Positions 8,920 through 16,860 of a DNA stretch of 64,000 nucleotides are shown here, piece after piece; positions within the stretch are counted from its first letter, which is position 1, and the number at the start of each line of letters is the position of its first letter. Position numbers and translations under genes: made by a program. This stretch comes from Daejeonella rubra (GTDB lineage Bacteria > Bacteroidota > Bacteroidia > Sphingobacteriales > Sphingobacteriaceae): contig NZ_FNHH01000006.1 of the NCBI RefSeq assembly GCF_900103545.1, positions 124,001 to 188,000 of the forward strand. The letters are read 5' to 3'. The notes beneath the pieces are model-generated. The model made no database searches. It was not told the DNA's origin and saw only the letters and a program-made list of their open reading frames with translations.

Positions 8920-11187
8920 ATGAACAAAAAAATTACTGTGTTTGAGGATAGTATCCAAATGCGTCGTAGCAAGGGCTATTCTAAAATCAGCATGTCTGTA
9001 TGTTATATGGCCTTGCTATTTATTGCCTTCCTTGCAGGATGTAAGAAGGATGATTTTGAGGGTGAAGTTGTTGGAGTTTGTCCGGTTGTAACAACAGACC
9101 CTATGGATAAAGCTGTGGATGTTGTTTTAGGTAAAACTATAACGGCAACCTTTAATACCAGTATGAATGCCAGTACATTAAATAATTCAACATTTACATT
9201 AAAGCAGGGCACCACCCTGATTTCAGGAAAAGTTGGTCCAGCTACAAATGGAGCAGTTTTTACGTTTGATCCTGATGTTGATCTGTTACCATTTACAACA
9301 TATACAGGTACAATTACAACCGGAGCAAAAGATACCTTACGTACATCAATGGTTGCTGATTATGTCTGGACATTCACTACGATACCAGTATTGAGAGTTT
9401 CAGCTGATCCAATTGCAGGAGGAACTGTAACAGGAGCCGGAGCATTTGCCCAGGGTTCTGTAGTAACTGTGAATGCTATTCCTGCTTCAGGATACGTTTT
9501 CCTGAACTGGACAGAATCCGATAATGGTCCTGCCGTTTCTTCAAGTGCAAGCTATCAATTCCCAATGGCTGGAAACAGAACATTGATTGCAAATTTTGAA
9601 CCTATTCCAATCGGTCAATTTGCTGTGGTCTTATCTGCTAATCCGGCAGCAGGCGGAACAACCATCGGTGCTGGTTCGTTTGATGCAGGTTCAAGTGTTA
9701 CAGTATCAGCAAGAACAAATGCAGGTTATACTTTTGTTGACTGGACTGAAAATGGTGTAAGAGTTTCCACTAGCTCGAATATACAGTTCACATTAAATGC
9801 TAACAGAACATTCGTTGCTAATTTCAGAGCAATCCCGGCATCGCAGTTTGCGGTTGTTTTATCATCTAGTCCGGCAGCAGGTGGAACAACAGACGGTGAA
9901 GGTGCGTATGCATCCGGAACTTCTGTGACTGTTACTTCTGCACCGAATACTGGATATACCTTTACAAACTGGACAGACCAGGTTAGCGGAAGTATTTTAT
10001 CTACCAGCCCTGCTTATACTTTTGCATTAAGCGCAAACAGAAGCTTAATAGCTAATTTTGCTATCAATACCTATACATTGACTGTAAATGCAGTAAATGG
10101 AACGGTTGCAAAAGTTGCTGATCAGCCAAGGTACAATCATGGTAGCACAGTAGTTCTTACAGCTACTCCAGCTGCGGGTTATGTTTTCTCTTCATGGTCG
10201 GGTGATGCAACAAGCACTGCAAATCCATTGACAGTGAGCATGACTTCAAATAAAGTTATCACAGCTAATTTCACCGCAATACCAGTAGATGCTTTTATTC
10301 TTACAGTAAATGCAGTGAACGGTTCAGTTACTAAAACTCCGAATCAGGCTACCTATACAAACGGAAGCACAGTAGTGTTAACCGCTACAGCTGCTGCAGG
10401 TTATACATTCTCATCATGGAGCGGAGATGCTACAGGTTCAGTTAGTCCTTTAACAGTAACCATGAATTCTAATAAAAATATCACTGCTAACTTTACTCCA
10501 TTAGTGGCAGTAGGTCCGGCAGCTGTTAATCTTGGAACTGCAGGTGATTTTGCGATCCTGACTAAATCAGGGATTTCAACTACCGGTGTCACATCTATTA
10601 CAGGTGATATTGGTGTGAGTCCTGCTGCGGCAACTGCCTTGACAGGTTTTGGTTTGATCATGGACACTAACGGACAGTCTTCACATACTCCAATTGTAAC
10701 AGGAAAGGCATTCGCATCTGATTATGCAGCCCCAACTCCTGCTAAAATGACAAAAGCTGTTGCTGATATGGAAACGGCCTTTACAACTGCCAACGGTTTA
10801 ACAACTCCGGCTCCTATCGTAGGATTATATGCTGGTGACATCAGTGGAAGAATTCTTCCTCCGGGACTGTATAAATGGGCTACTGGTGTTTTAGTTACCA
10901 GTGCAGGTGTAACACTTACAGGAGGTCCTAATGATACATGGGTATTCCAGATAGCTCAGAATCTGACTATTAATAACAATGCTAAAATTACTTTATTAGG
11001 TGGAGCTCAGGCAAAAAACATCTTCTGGGTAGTTTCTGGTCAGGCTACGATCGGATCGAATGCAAATGTTAGCGGAATCATCCTAAGTAAGACTCTGGTT
11101 TCCATGAATACCGGTTCCAGAATTACAGGAAAGTTACTGGCACAAACTGCTGTGACTTTGAACGCAAGTACTGTTATAAATCCATAA
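8920..11187 (+). CDS. Surface lipoprotein with SbsA-like Ig domain, five InlB-type B-repeats and C-terminal ice-binding (DUF3494) domain
   Basis: A 755-aa exported lipoprotein from the ATG at 8920. The upstream alternative at 8866 would put 18 extra non-signal residues in front. The lipobox LAGC places the lipid-bearing cysteine at residue 41. The order of domains is: a SbsA/Big_5-type Ig-like domain (about 48-150); five InlB-like B-repeats, each with a GYxFxxW core and ending in ANF (about 158-528); and a DUF3494 ice-binding domain (about 540-755) with the marks NLGTAGDFAILTKSGIS, ITGDIGVSPA, LPPGLYKW and NIFWVVSGQATIG. Family knowledge: DUF3494 proteins bind ice or inhibit its recrystallisation and have also been seen as adhesin tips. 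The OmpA-family gene follows after 80 bp. Confidence 0.9.
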   Translation: MNKKITVFEDSIQMRRSKGYSKISMSVCYMALLFIAFLAGCKKDDFEGEVVGVCPVVTTDPMDKAVDVVLGKTITATFNTSMNASTLNNSTFTLKQGTTLISGKVGPATNGAVFTFDPDVDLLPFTTYTGTITTGAKDTLRTSMVADYVWTFTTIPVLRVSADPIAGGTVTGAGAFAQGSVVTVNAIPASGYVFLNWTESDNGPAVSSSASYQFPMAGNRTLIANFEPIPIGQFAVVLSANPAAGGTTIGAGSFDAGSSVTVSARTNAGYTFVDWTENGVRVSTSSNIQFTLNANRTFVANFRAIPASQFAVVLSSSPAAGGTTDGEGAYASGTSVTVTSAPNTGYTFTNWTDQVSGSILSTSPAYTFALSANRSLIANFAINTYTLTVNAVNGTVAKVADQPRYNHGSTVVLTATPAAGYVFSSWSGDATSTANPLTVSMTSNKVITANFTAIPVDAFILTVNAVNGSVTKTPNQATYTNGSTVVLTATAAAGYTFSSWSGDATGSVSPLTVTMNSNKNITANFTPLVAVGPAAVNLGTAGDFAILTKSGISTTGVTSITGDIGVSPAAATALTGFGLIMDTNGQSSHTPIVTGKAFASDYAAPTPAKMTKAVADMETAFTTANGLTTPAPIVGLYAGDISGRILPPGLYKWATGVLVTSAGVTLTGGPNDTWVFQIAQNLTINNNAKITLLGGAQAKNIFWVVSGQATIGSNANVSGIILSKTLVSMNTGSRITGKLLAQTAVTLNASTVINP
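9391..10500 (+). repeat. Five tandem InlB-like B-repeat modules in the ice-binding lipoprotein
   Basis: Five repeat units of about 65-75 codons, at roughly 9391-9600, 9616-9840, 9841-10056, 10069-10281 and 10294-10497. Each carries a glycine-rich A/N-x-G-G/S-T/V turn, a GYxFxxW core and a closing ANF. Units 1-3 resemble each other (start VxxSxxPAAGGTT, with NRTxxANF) and units 4-5 resemble each other (start LTVNAVNG, with SWSGDAT and SNKxITANF). This suggests two rounds of internal duplication. Confidence 0.85.
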
Positions 11188-11192
11188 TAATT

Positions 11193-11226
11193 TCAATGGA
11201 TCCCCCCTTAAACGGGGGGCTATTGA
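11193..11226 (+). promoter_or_regulatory. Strong intergenic hairpin between the ice-binding and OmpA-family genes
   Basis: Six cytosines at 11202-11207 face six guanines at 11214-11219 across a 6-nt loop. The outer arms TCAAT (11193-11197) and ATTGA (11222-11226) extend the stem. No U tract follows, so it is not a textbook intrinsic terminator. It may cause partial termination or stabilise the upstream message so that the two genes are expressed at different levels. Confidence 0.55.
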
Positions 11227-11267
11227 ATTGAAGAATATTTAATAATTCATATTAAAAGAGAAATCTC

Positions 11268-13208
11268 ATGTTAACAATAATTAAAATAAAGCAGCGATTG
11301 ATCATCCTCTCCTTGATGATGATATTTGCTCAAAGCACACTGAAGGCTCAGACTTCACAACCAACCTGGTGGTTTGGTTTATCAGGAGCGGCAAATTTTA
11401 ACTTCTATGACGGAACAACTCAAAGGCTTAATAATGCACTTTTTGTTCCGACAGCATTTCACAAGGGAGATGGTATTAAGCCATTTGGTTCCTTTCTGAT
11501 GGAATATCGCCCCGGACCAGTTTGGGGAGCAATGCTGAATATTGGGTATGACGGCCGCGGTGGTAAATTTGATGGTGTAATTGCACCATGTGATTGCCCT
11601 GCAACACTGGAAACTGACCTTAGTTACATTACTATTGAACCTAATCTGAGATTAGGATCTGCAACCTCAAATTTCTACTTTTTTGCTGGCCCTCGTGTAG
11701 CTTTCAATCTTGATAAGAATTTTGAATACACACAGGAAAAACAACCTGATACAGATGGAGAATTTAGTGCAATTCGTAAAACGATACTTTCCGGACAAGT
11801 AGGAATGGGATATGATATTCCATTATCGCCTGCTACCAGTGCTTCGAAAGTAGTTCTTTCACCTTTTGTATCCTATCATCCATATTTCGGTCAGGATTCC
11901 CGTACCATTGAGAGCTGGTCTGTTTCAACTTTAAGAACAGGTGTAGCACTTAAATTTGGTAAAGGAAAGGCAGTTCCTGCAATTGTTGAAGTACCAGTGG
12001 TTGATGTTCCGCTTGCTGATGTTACTTTTTCTGTTCGTGCTCCAAAATCAGTACCAATAGAGCGTCAGGTAAGTGAAACATTGCCTTTGCGTAACTCTAT
12101 TTTCTTTGATGAAAGTTCCTCAGAGATTCCTAACCGTTATGTATTGTTGTCTAAAAGTCAGGCTTCAGATTTCAAGGAAGTACAATTAGAAAATGTGCAG
12201 ACAGTTACAATGAATGGTCGTTCTGCGAGACAATTGAATGTTTATCACAATATTCTGAACATCACGGGAGATCGTATGAGATCAAATCCTGGTACGATAA
12301 TATCTTTAAGCGGAGCATCTATGAAAGGTGCCCAGGAAGGTAAAGCATTCGCTGAATCAGTTAAATATTACCTTGTCGACCGATTTGGAATTGATGCAAG
12401 CAGAATTTCAACTGAAGGCCGTATAAAACCATTGATTCCTTCTGAACAGCCTGGCGGAAAAAAAGAACTAACACTATTGCGTGAAGGTGACCGTCGTGTT
12501 GATATCCTTAGCGGTTCTCCTGAGCTACTTATGGAAGTAGGTGGTGGAATGATGAAACCTGTTAGTATTAATGCAGTTCAGGTTGATCCTATGGATAGCC
12601 ATGTGGTATTTAATGTTGGAGGAGCCAAAGATCTGTTGAGAACATGGTCATTGGATATAACCAACAATATGGGAAATACACAACATTTTGGTCCATATAC
12701 CAGAGACATTGTGAGTATTCCGGGTAAAGACATTCTTGGCAATAGCGCTGATGGTAATTATAAAGTAGTAATGACCGGCGTCAACAAAAAAGGCATAACT
12801 ACAACAAAAGAAAGTTCTGTTTATTTGGTTCGCCAAACTGAGACTGTTGAAAAAGGATACCGTTTTAGTATTCTATTTGATTTTGATAAGTCAAGAACGA
12901 TTGATTCTTATGAAAAGTTTCTGGTTGATGTTGTTAGTCCGCTTATAACAGATGGTTCAAAAGTAATCATTCATGGTCATACTGATATTATCGGTTCTGA
13001 GGATTATAATGCAACACTTTCAGAAAGCAGAGCAGCTCAGACTCAAAAAATTATCGAGGGAGCCCTGAATAATGCTGGAAAGAAAAATGTAACATTTGAG
13101 ACTATCGGTTATGGTGAAGATCTTGATCGCTCACCATTTGAAAACAATCTTCCTGAAGAGCGTTTTTACAACAGAACAGTAATCATTGATATCGTGCCTG
13201 TTAAATAA
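11268..13208 (+). CDS. OmpA-family outer-membrane protein with two OmpA-like regions
   Basis: A 646-aa envelope protein. A signal peptide occupies about residues 1-28, ending in LKAQ. An eight-stranded-barrel-like N-terminal region follows (about 30-235, with PTWWFGLSGAANFNFYDG). Residues about 270-420 hold a degenerate OmpA-like region with NSIFFDESSSEIP, a RISTEGRIKPL segment and GDRRVDIL. The C-terminal region (about 535-646) is a clear OmpA peptidoglycan-binding domain with FDFDKSRT, IHGHTDIIGSEDYN, LSESRAAQTQKII and the closing YNRTVIIDI. It probably fastens the outer membrane to peptidoglycan. It lies 80 bp after the ice-binding lipoprotein gene, so joint transcription is likely. A strong terminator follows. 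Confidence 0.88.
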   Translation: MLTIIKIKQRLIILSLMMIFAQSTLKAQTSQPTWWFGLSGAANFNFYDGTTQRLNNALFVPTAFHKGDGIKPFGSFLMEYRPGPVWGAMLNIGYDGRGGKFDGVIAPCDCPATLETDLSYITIEPNLRLGSATSNFYFFAGPRVAFNLDKNFEYTQEKQPDTDGEFSAIRKTILSGQVGMGYDIPLSPATSASKVVLSPFVSYHPYFGQDSRTIESWSVSTLRTGVALKFGKGKAVPAIVEVPVVDVPLADVTFSVRAPKSVPIERQVSETLPLRNSIFFDESSSEIPNRYVLLSKSQASDFKEVQLENVQTVTMNGRSARQLNVYHNILNITGDRMRSNPGTIISLSGASMKGAQEGKAFAESVKYYLVDRFGIDASRISTEGRIKPLIPSEQPGGKKELTLLREGDRRVDILSGSPELLMEVGGGMMKPVSINAVQVDPMDSHVVFNVGGAKDLLRTWSLDITNNMGNTQHFGPYTRDIVSIPGKDILGNSADGNYKVVMTGVNKKGITTTKESSVYLVRQTETVEKGYRFSILFDFDKSRTIDSYEKFLVDVVSPLITDGSKVIIHGHTDIIGSEDYNATLSESRAAQTQKIIEGALNNAGKKNVTFETIGYGEDLDRSPFENNLPEERFYNRTVIIDIVPVK

Positions 13209-13226
13209 TTAACAATCATTAATAAC

Positions 13227-13257
13227 AAAAAAGACAGGAGCGATCCTGTCTTTTTTT
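13227..13257. terminator. Bidirectional intrinsic terminator
   Basis: A 9-bp perfect stem, AAGACAGGA (13231-13239) and TCCTGTCTT (13244-13252), is capped by the tetraloop GCGA. It is preceded by a run of As and followed by a run of Ts, so it works in both directions. It sits between the convergent OmpA-family gene and the DUF3570 gene, 19 bp after the stop of the former. Confidence 0.93.
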
Positions 13258-13284
13258 GTTTAATAACAATGAGTTTGAAATAAT

Positions 13285-14511
13285 CTATTTGAATTTAAGA
13301 TTTAAAGAAATTACATCAGAAAGCAAACTTGTTGATCTGACATAATGCCCATACCTTAATTCTACCATGTTTAAACGTTGAACTCCAAAAACACCTTTAG
13401 GAGGAGTAAGGCGGATTCCTGTCCCAAAAAAGTCACTGCTTAAACTAGACAGATCATAATCGCTTGTAAAATAGGTTGCAGCAGGATCATGTTGCCCATA
13501 GGCTGCAAAATATTTCGTTCCGCTTTGCTTATTGTATCGATAAAAGGGGCTCACAGAAAAGAAAGGGCTTATTTTAGTTGGGACCTCCAGCTCTGCTGTA
13601 TGTGCGCTCAGTCCCCAGTCATCCTGGTAATAGCGATAAAAAGTTCGTATGATAAAATGGTCATCCAGGAAGTAATTAAGCCTTATGCCAATTGGTAATT
13701 TAAAACGATTATCCGGAAGATTTTCAGACTTTACAGTCCCATTCGTAAAATAACTCCGCTGGTATTTTGTCGCGAGCAAACCGTGCTGGTAGGCTGGTTC
13801 GATGATCAGCATGGCTTGAAGCTGCTGATTAATTACCTGTGAAATGGAGAAAGAACTGTTAAAGGAGTTTCTTGGACTAAGTGGCCCATCGTCATCATCC
13901 TCTCTGCCTCTGCCACTAAAAGTTCTCAACTCAACAGGAAGTATGACTGACCACTTATCAAGGAATGCCTGAAGCTTAAAATCAAACTGTGTGTTTTTAT
14001 TTTTAGATAAGCGGGTTAAATTAAATGCTGCACCAATAGATGTATAATCATACTCGTAAGAGTATGAGCCAGTAAAACCATATGAATTTCCTGTCTTTTC
14101 ATTTGATTTAGTCCAGTTTAAGGAAGGATAAACGCGGGTATCCTGCATGGATGCCGATGAAATACTATTAGGATCTATCTTATCTGATGATGCAGAAGTA
14201 TAATGATCAACGCCAATTTCAAATGTGAATGTATTTTTTTTACCCCATTTATTGAATTTTGAGATCTGAAGATCAAATGTATTTGCGATGTCACTTAGTT
14301 TTTCAGTTCCAATTCCTCCCGTAACAGCTGAGTTATTTCCTTCCTGATGGTAGTAGGCTGATACAATATTAACCTCATCTACATGGAGCTTTCTGGACTG
14401 GTAATTTGTACTGTCATTTCCTGCGGATTCTGTTCGCTGTGCATTAGTTTGTGAATAGCTGTTTAATATTCCCAGATATAGCACAAAAACGAATAAGTAT
14501 ATTCTTCTCAT
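13285..14511 (-). CDS. DUF3570 family predicted outer-membrane beta-barrel protein
   Basis: A 408-aa protein of unknown function with a signal peptide (about residues 1-20, SYSQ). After a short linker comes the conserved DUF3570 segment HVDEVNIVSAYYHQEGNNSA, then VTGGIGTEKLSDIANTFD. The remainder is made of alternating polar and aromatic strands of a likely outer-membrane barrel. It is the last gene of a tight minus-strand operon (Rieske, thioredoxin, ApbE, DUF4266, DUF3570), 13 bp after the DUF4266 gene. Family knowledge: DUF3570 and DUF4266 recur together next to ApbE, which points to an extracytoplasmic redox task. No catalytic residues can be named. Confidence 0.88.
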   Translation of the reverse strand: MRRIYLFVFVLYLGILNSYSQTNAQRTESAGNDSTNYQSRKLHVDEVNIVSAYYHQEGNNSAVTGGIGTEKLSDIANTFDLQISKFNKWGKKNTFTFEIGVDHYTSASSDKIDPNSISSASMQDTRVYPSLNWTKSNEKTGNSYGFTGSYSYEYDYTSIGAAFNLTRLSKNKNTQFDFKLQAFLDKWSVILPVELRTFSGRGREDDDDGPLSPRNSFNSSFSISQVINQQLQAMLIIEPAYQHGLLATKYQRSYFTNGTVKSENLPDNRFKLPIGIRLNYFLDDHFIIRTFYRYYQDDWGLSAHTAELEVPTKISPFFSVSPFYRYNKQSGTKYFAAYGQHDPAATYFTSDYDLSSLSSDFFGTGIRLTPPKGVFGVQRLNMVELRYGHYVRSTSLLSDVISLNLKFK

Positions 14512-14524
14512 TTTCTTTCAAAAA

Positions 14525-14764
14525 TTAATTACATCCGCAGCCACCGCCACTTTTGCCTCCATTTGCACCTGAGGCACCCTCTCGGTATAGTTGGAAACTT
14601 TGCTCAAACTTTTGGACCTTTCTGGATGTTAATGCCATCTCCGAATCGTTCAATTTGTTCTTCTGATAGGATTTGACTGTACTGCATGAACATAAGATGC
14701 TGATACCAGTAATCCCAAGAAGAAAGACTCTTGTTAATTTGTTTAATGATTTCATTTTATTCAT
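14525..14764 (-). CDS. Small DUF4266 lipoprotein with Cys/Gly-rich C-terminus
   Basis: A 79-aa lipoprotein. The hydrophobic leader ends in the lipobox ILCSC. The rest is a charged stretch and then a flexible tail ending GKSGGGCGCN, with two cysteines in the last four residues. The start is either 14764 (overlapping the apbE stop by 8 bp) or 14755 (MKSLNK). It is translationally coupled to apbE and lies 13 bp before the DUF3570 gene. The tail contains GASGANG, which resembles but does not match the S/T-G-A-S/T core recognised by FMN transferases. The terminal Cys-x-Cys could bind metal or serve as a thiol partner for the exported thioredoxin; both are inference. Confidence 0.87.
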   Translation of the reverse strand: MNKMKSLNKLTRVFLLGITGISILCSCSTVKSYQKNKLNDSEMALTSRKVQKFEQSFQLYREGASGANGGKSGGGCGCN

Positions 14765-15692
14765 TTATAATAATGTTTTTAGAAGTATAAAGTTTGTCAT
14801 GATCATCTATGATCACACATTCCACGTGGTGAAGCTGGTTTATAAGGTTTAATCCGACTTTGACACCCATAACAACGACTGGAGTTGCTAAAGCATCCGC
14901 AAGTTCTGCACTTGGGCATATAATACTGACACTTTTTATTCCGCTCACTGGTAAGCCTGTTTTAGGATCAATAGTATGGGAGTATCGTTTGCCATCGATG
15001 ATCACAAACTTTTCATAATTGCCAGAAGTAGCAATGGCCATATTACTGATATTTAAAGAAGAAAATGGACGGAAACTCTGGTCAGGGTCTGCAATTCCAA
15101 TGGTCCAGGCTGATCCATTTAACTGTTCTCCCCATGTAGTCAGGTCACCGGCAGCATTTACAATCCCACTTTTAATACCCATGTTTTGAAGTATCTGTTT
15201 GGCCTTATCTGCCGCATATCCTTTGCCAATACCTCCAAAACCAATTCGCATTCCCTTGTTTTTCAGCATGACCGTGCCATCCTCTTCATTGATCAGAACA
15301 TGCCGATAATTGATCAAATCCACAGTTTTTAAGGCAGTCTCTTTATCTGGCAGGCTGGTCATGTTCAGGTCAAAGTTCCACAGACTTTTATCGATAGAGC
15401 CATAGGTGATGTCAAAAGCACCATCTGTAATTGCTGATATCTTATTGGCCCTGCTGATCAGAAGTAGTACTTCTCTGTCAATTTTTAAAGGCTTAATTCC
15501 AGCTAGACTGTTGATTTCATTGGCCTGACTGCTTTCTTTAAATGTAGAAAGTAATTCTTCGATTCTTTTTACTTCAGCAATTGCCAGATCAATAGCCTGA
15601 TTTCCGATTACTTTGTTCTCAGCGATAACAGTGAACTCAAAACGGTTACCCATTAATTTAAGAACCCTATTGCACAATTCCTGAGAATACAT
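14757..15692 (-). CDS. apbE: FAD:protein FMN transferase (ApbE family), no signal peptide
   Basis: Attaches FMN from FAD covalently to a serine or threonine of target proteins. The 311-aa sequence shows the ApbE start KLMGNRFEFTVIA, then SLWNFD, RIGFGGIGKGYAADKA (the flavin-binding glycine stretch), NAAGDLTTWG and the active-site region YSHTIDPKTGLPV. Most ApbE proteins in this phylum are exported lipoproteins. This one starts directly at the catalytic domain and has only 5 bp between it and the stop of the thioredoxin gene, so no leader can be hidden upstream. It overlaps the DUF4266 start by 8 bp. The likely substrate lies within the same operon, but no canonical target motif is visible there. 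Confidence 0.93.
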   Translation of the reverse strand: MYSQELCNRVLKLMGNRFEFTVIAENKVIGNQAIDLAIAEVKRIEELLSTFKESSQANEINSLAGIKPLKIDREVLLLISRANKISAITDGAFDITYGSIDKSLWNFDLNMTSLPDKETALKTVDLINYRHVLINEEDGTVMLKNKGMRIGFGGIGKGYAADKAKQILQNMGIKSGIVNAAGDLTTWGEQLNGSAWTIGIADPDQSFRPFSSLNISNMAIATSGNYEKFVIIDGKRYSHTIDPKTGLPVSGIKSVSIICPSAELADALATPVVVMGVKVGLNLINQLHHVECVIIDDHDKLYTSKNIIINE

Positions 15693-15697
15693 TTATA

Positions 15698-16132
15698 TTA
15701 TTTCTTTTGACTGAGAGCCTCTAGTTGCTTAACGAACTGAGCAGCATTTTCCTTCGGAAGACCATCCCATGTTTTTAAAATCTTACCCTCGCTATTCACA
15801 AGCAATGTAAAAGGGAATTTTCCATCATTATTATAGCGCTCGGCAAGGGTTTCATTTAGCTTAACCTGAGCTTCAGGAAGCTTGTTTTTCTTTTGTCTTG
15901 GAAAATCAGCGCGGACAAGCAGCAGATTTTCTGAAGCAAATTTCTCAAATACCTCAGTAACGAAGATTTCATTTTTAAGCCTGATACATGGGCCACACCA
16001 ATCAGATCCTGAAAAATTTATCAGAATTAATTTATTTGATGATTTTGCAATTTTTGCAGTTTCATTGAAATTGCCCGACCAGATAGCTGGAGGAGTAAGA
16101 AAACTGATAAATAATAAAAATATAAATTTCAT
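15698..16132 (-). CDS. Exported thioredoxin-like protein
   Basis: A 144-aa periplasmic thioredoxin-fold protein. Residues 1-19 form a signal peptide. The active site is WCGPC in FSGSDWCGPCIRLKNEIF. The C-terminal half has the conserved proline-containing strand FPFTLLVNSEGKILKTWDG. It probably reduces disulfides or delivers electrons outside the cytoplasm. Its start overlaps the stop of the Rieske gene by four bases (ATGA), and apbE follows after 5 bp, so it is a core member of the redox operon. Its partners may include the cysteines of the DUF4266 tail. Confidence 0.9.
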   Translation of the reverse strand: MKFIFLLFISFLTPPAIWSGNFNETAKIAKSSNKLILINFSGSDWCGPCIRLKNEIFVTEVFEKFASENLLLVRADFPRQKKNKLPEAQVKLNETLAERYNNDGKFPFTLLVNSEGKILKTWDGLPKENAAQFVKQLEALSQKK

Positions 16133-16554
16133 GAGTACACTCTTAAAATGGTTCCTGTTAATTCTGTTTTGTAAACACTCAATGATCGGCTTGCCGGGCC
16201 ATTACTTACAGTTCCCCCTTCTGAAAAAGTGGCACCGTGATTACTGCAACAAATTCTGCTGTTTGAAGACTGGTAAGTTAAGCTATAATTTTCGTGCGTA
16301 CATGATCTTTGGACTGCAATAAAATTACCAGTGCTTTTTCTAACGACAATTACATCATTTGAAATTAAAAACCCATCATTATTTAGTAATGAAGCATTTG
16401 CTGAAGCATTCAGATCCAAGGTGAAATTAACATTTACCGGACCACTTAGTACGGAAGATGGACCTTCCTCGCTTTTGGCACATCCTGCACAGTTTAGTAA
16501 AGTAAAACTTGCTGCACTAATTCCCAAACCTGCTAGAAATTCTTTTCTATCCAT
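16129..16554 (-). CDS. Exported Rieske [2Fe-2S] protein
   Basis: A 141-aa Rieske protein and the first gene of the redox operon. The N-terminus MDRKEFLAGLGISAASFTLLNC is an export leader with a possible lipid-bearing cysteine and a second Cys in CAGC. The iron-sulfur ligands are seen as CTH in VQRSCTHENYSL and CxxH in CCSNHGATFSEGG, giving the two-Cys two-His set. It is short and lacks any catalytic domain, so it is an electron carrier and not an oxygenase. It overlaps the thioredoxin gene by four bases. The 306 bp upstream separate it from the divergent DUF547 gene. Confidence 0.9.
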   Translation of the reverse strand: MDRKEFLAGLGISAASFTLLNCAGCAKSEEGPSSVLSGPVNVNFTLDLNASANASLLNNDGFLISNDVIVVRKSTGNFIAVQRSCTHENYSLTYQSSNSRICCSNHGATFSEGGTVSNGPASRSLSVYKTELTGTILRVYS

Positions 16555-16860
16555 ACTATTAAAAAAAATGATTCGAATTTATTTTACTAAATTATATGTC
16601 TGTTTCACCAGAATAAAAGAAAATTTAATTCTAAAAATCGTTCTAAACTATTACGAATGTTTTGTCGAAGTTATTTTTTGATTATGAAGGGAAGATGAAG
16701 AAATGATAACTATAAGTGGAAATGGCAATTTTGAAATGATCATCGGTTGTCTATGCTATGTTGTGTGTCTAAGAATTGTCTTATTCTCTGATCACTAATT
16801 CAGGTGAACTAATTATAATCCATATTTGTATTAATAAAACCAGGAATTGTTAGAAATATC
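16555..16860. other. Divergent intergenic region between the redox and arsenosugar-type operons
   Basis: A 306-bp A/T-rich stretch that must hold promoters for both divergent operons. No gene, hairpin or exact TAnnTTTG element stands out; near matches such as TATTTG (about 16822-16828) are not convincing. Confidence 0.5.

Noticed and set aside
9391..10500. Repeats as a possible CRISPR or DNA-level repeat array
   Set aside because: The periodicity is that of protein modules of about 70 codons in one frame, with diverged DNA, so it is a coding repeat.
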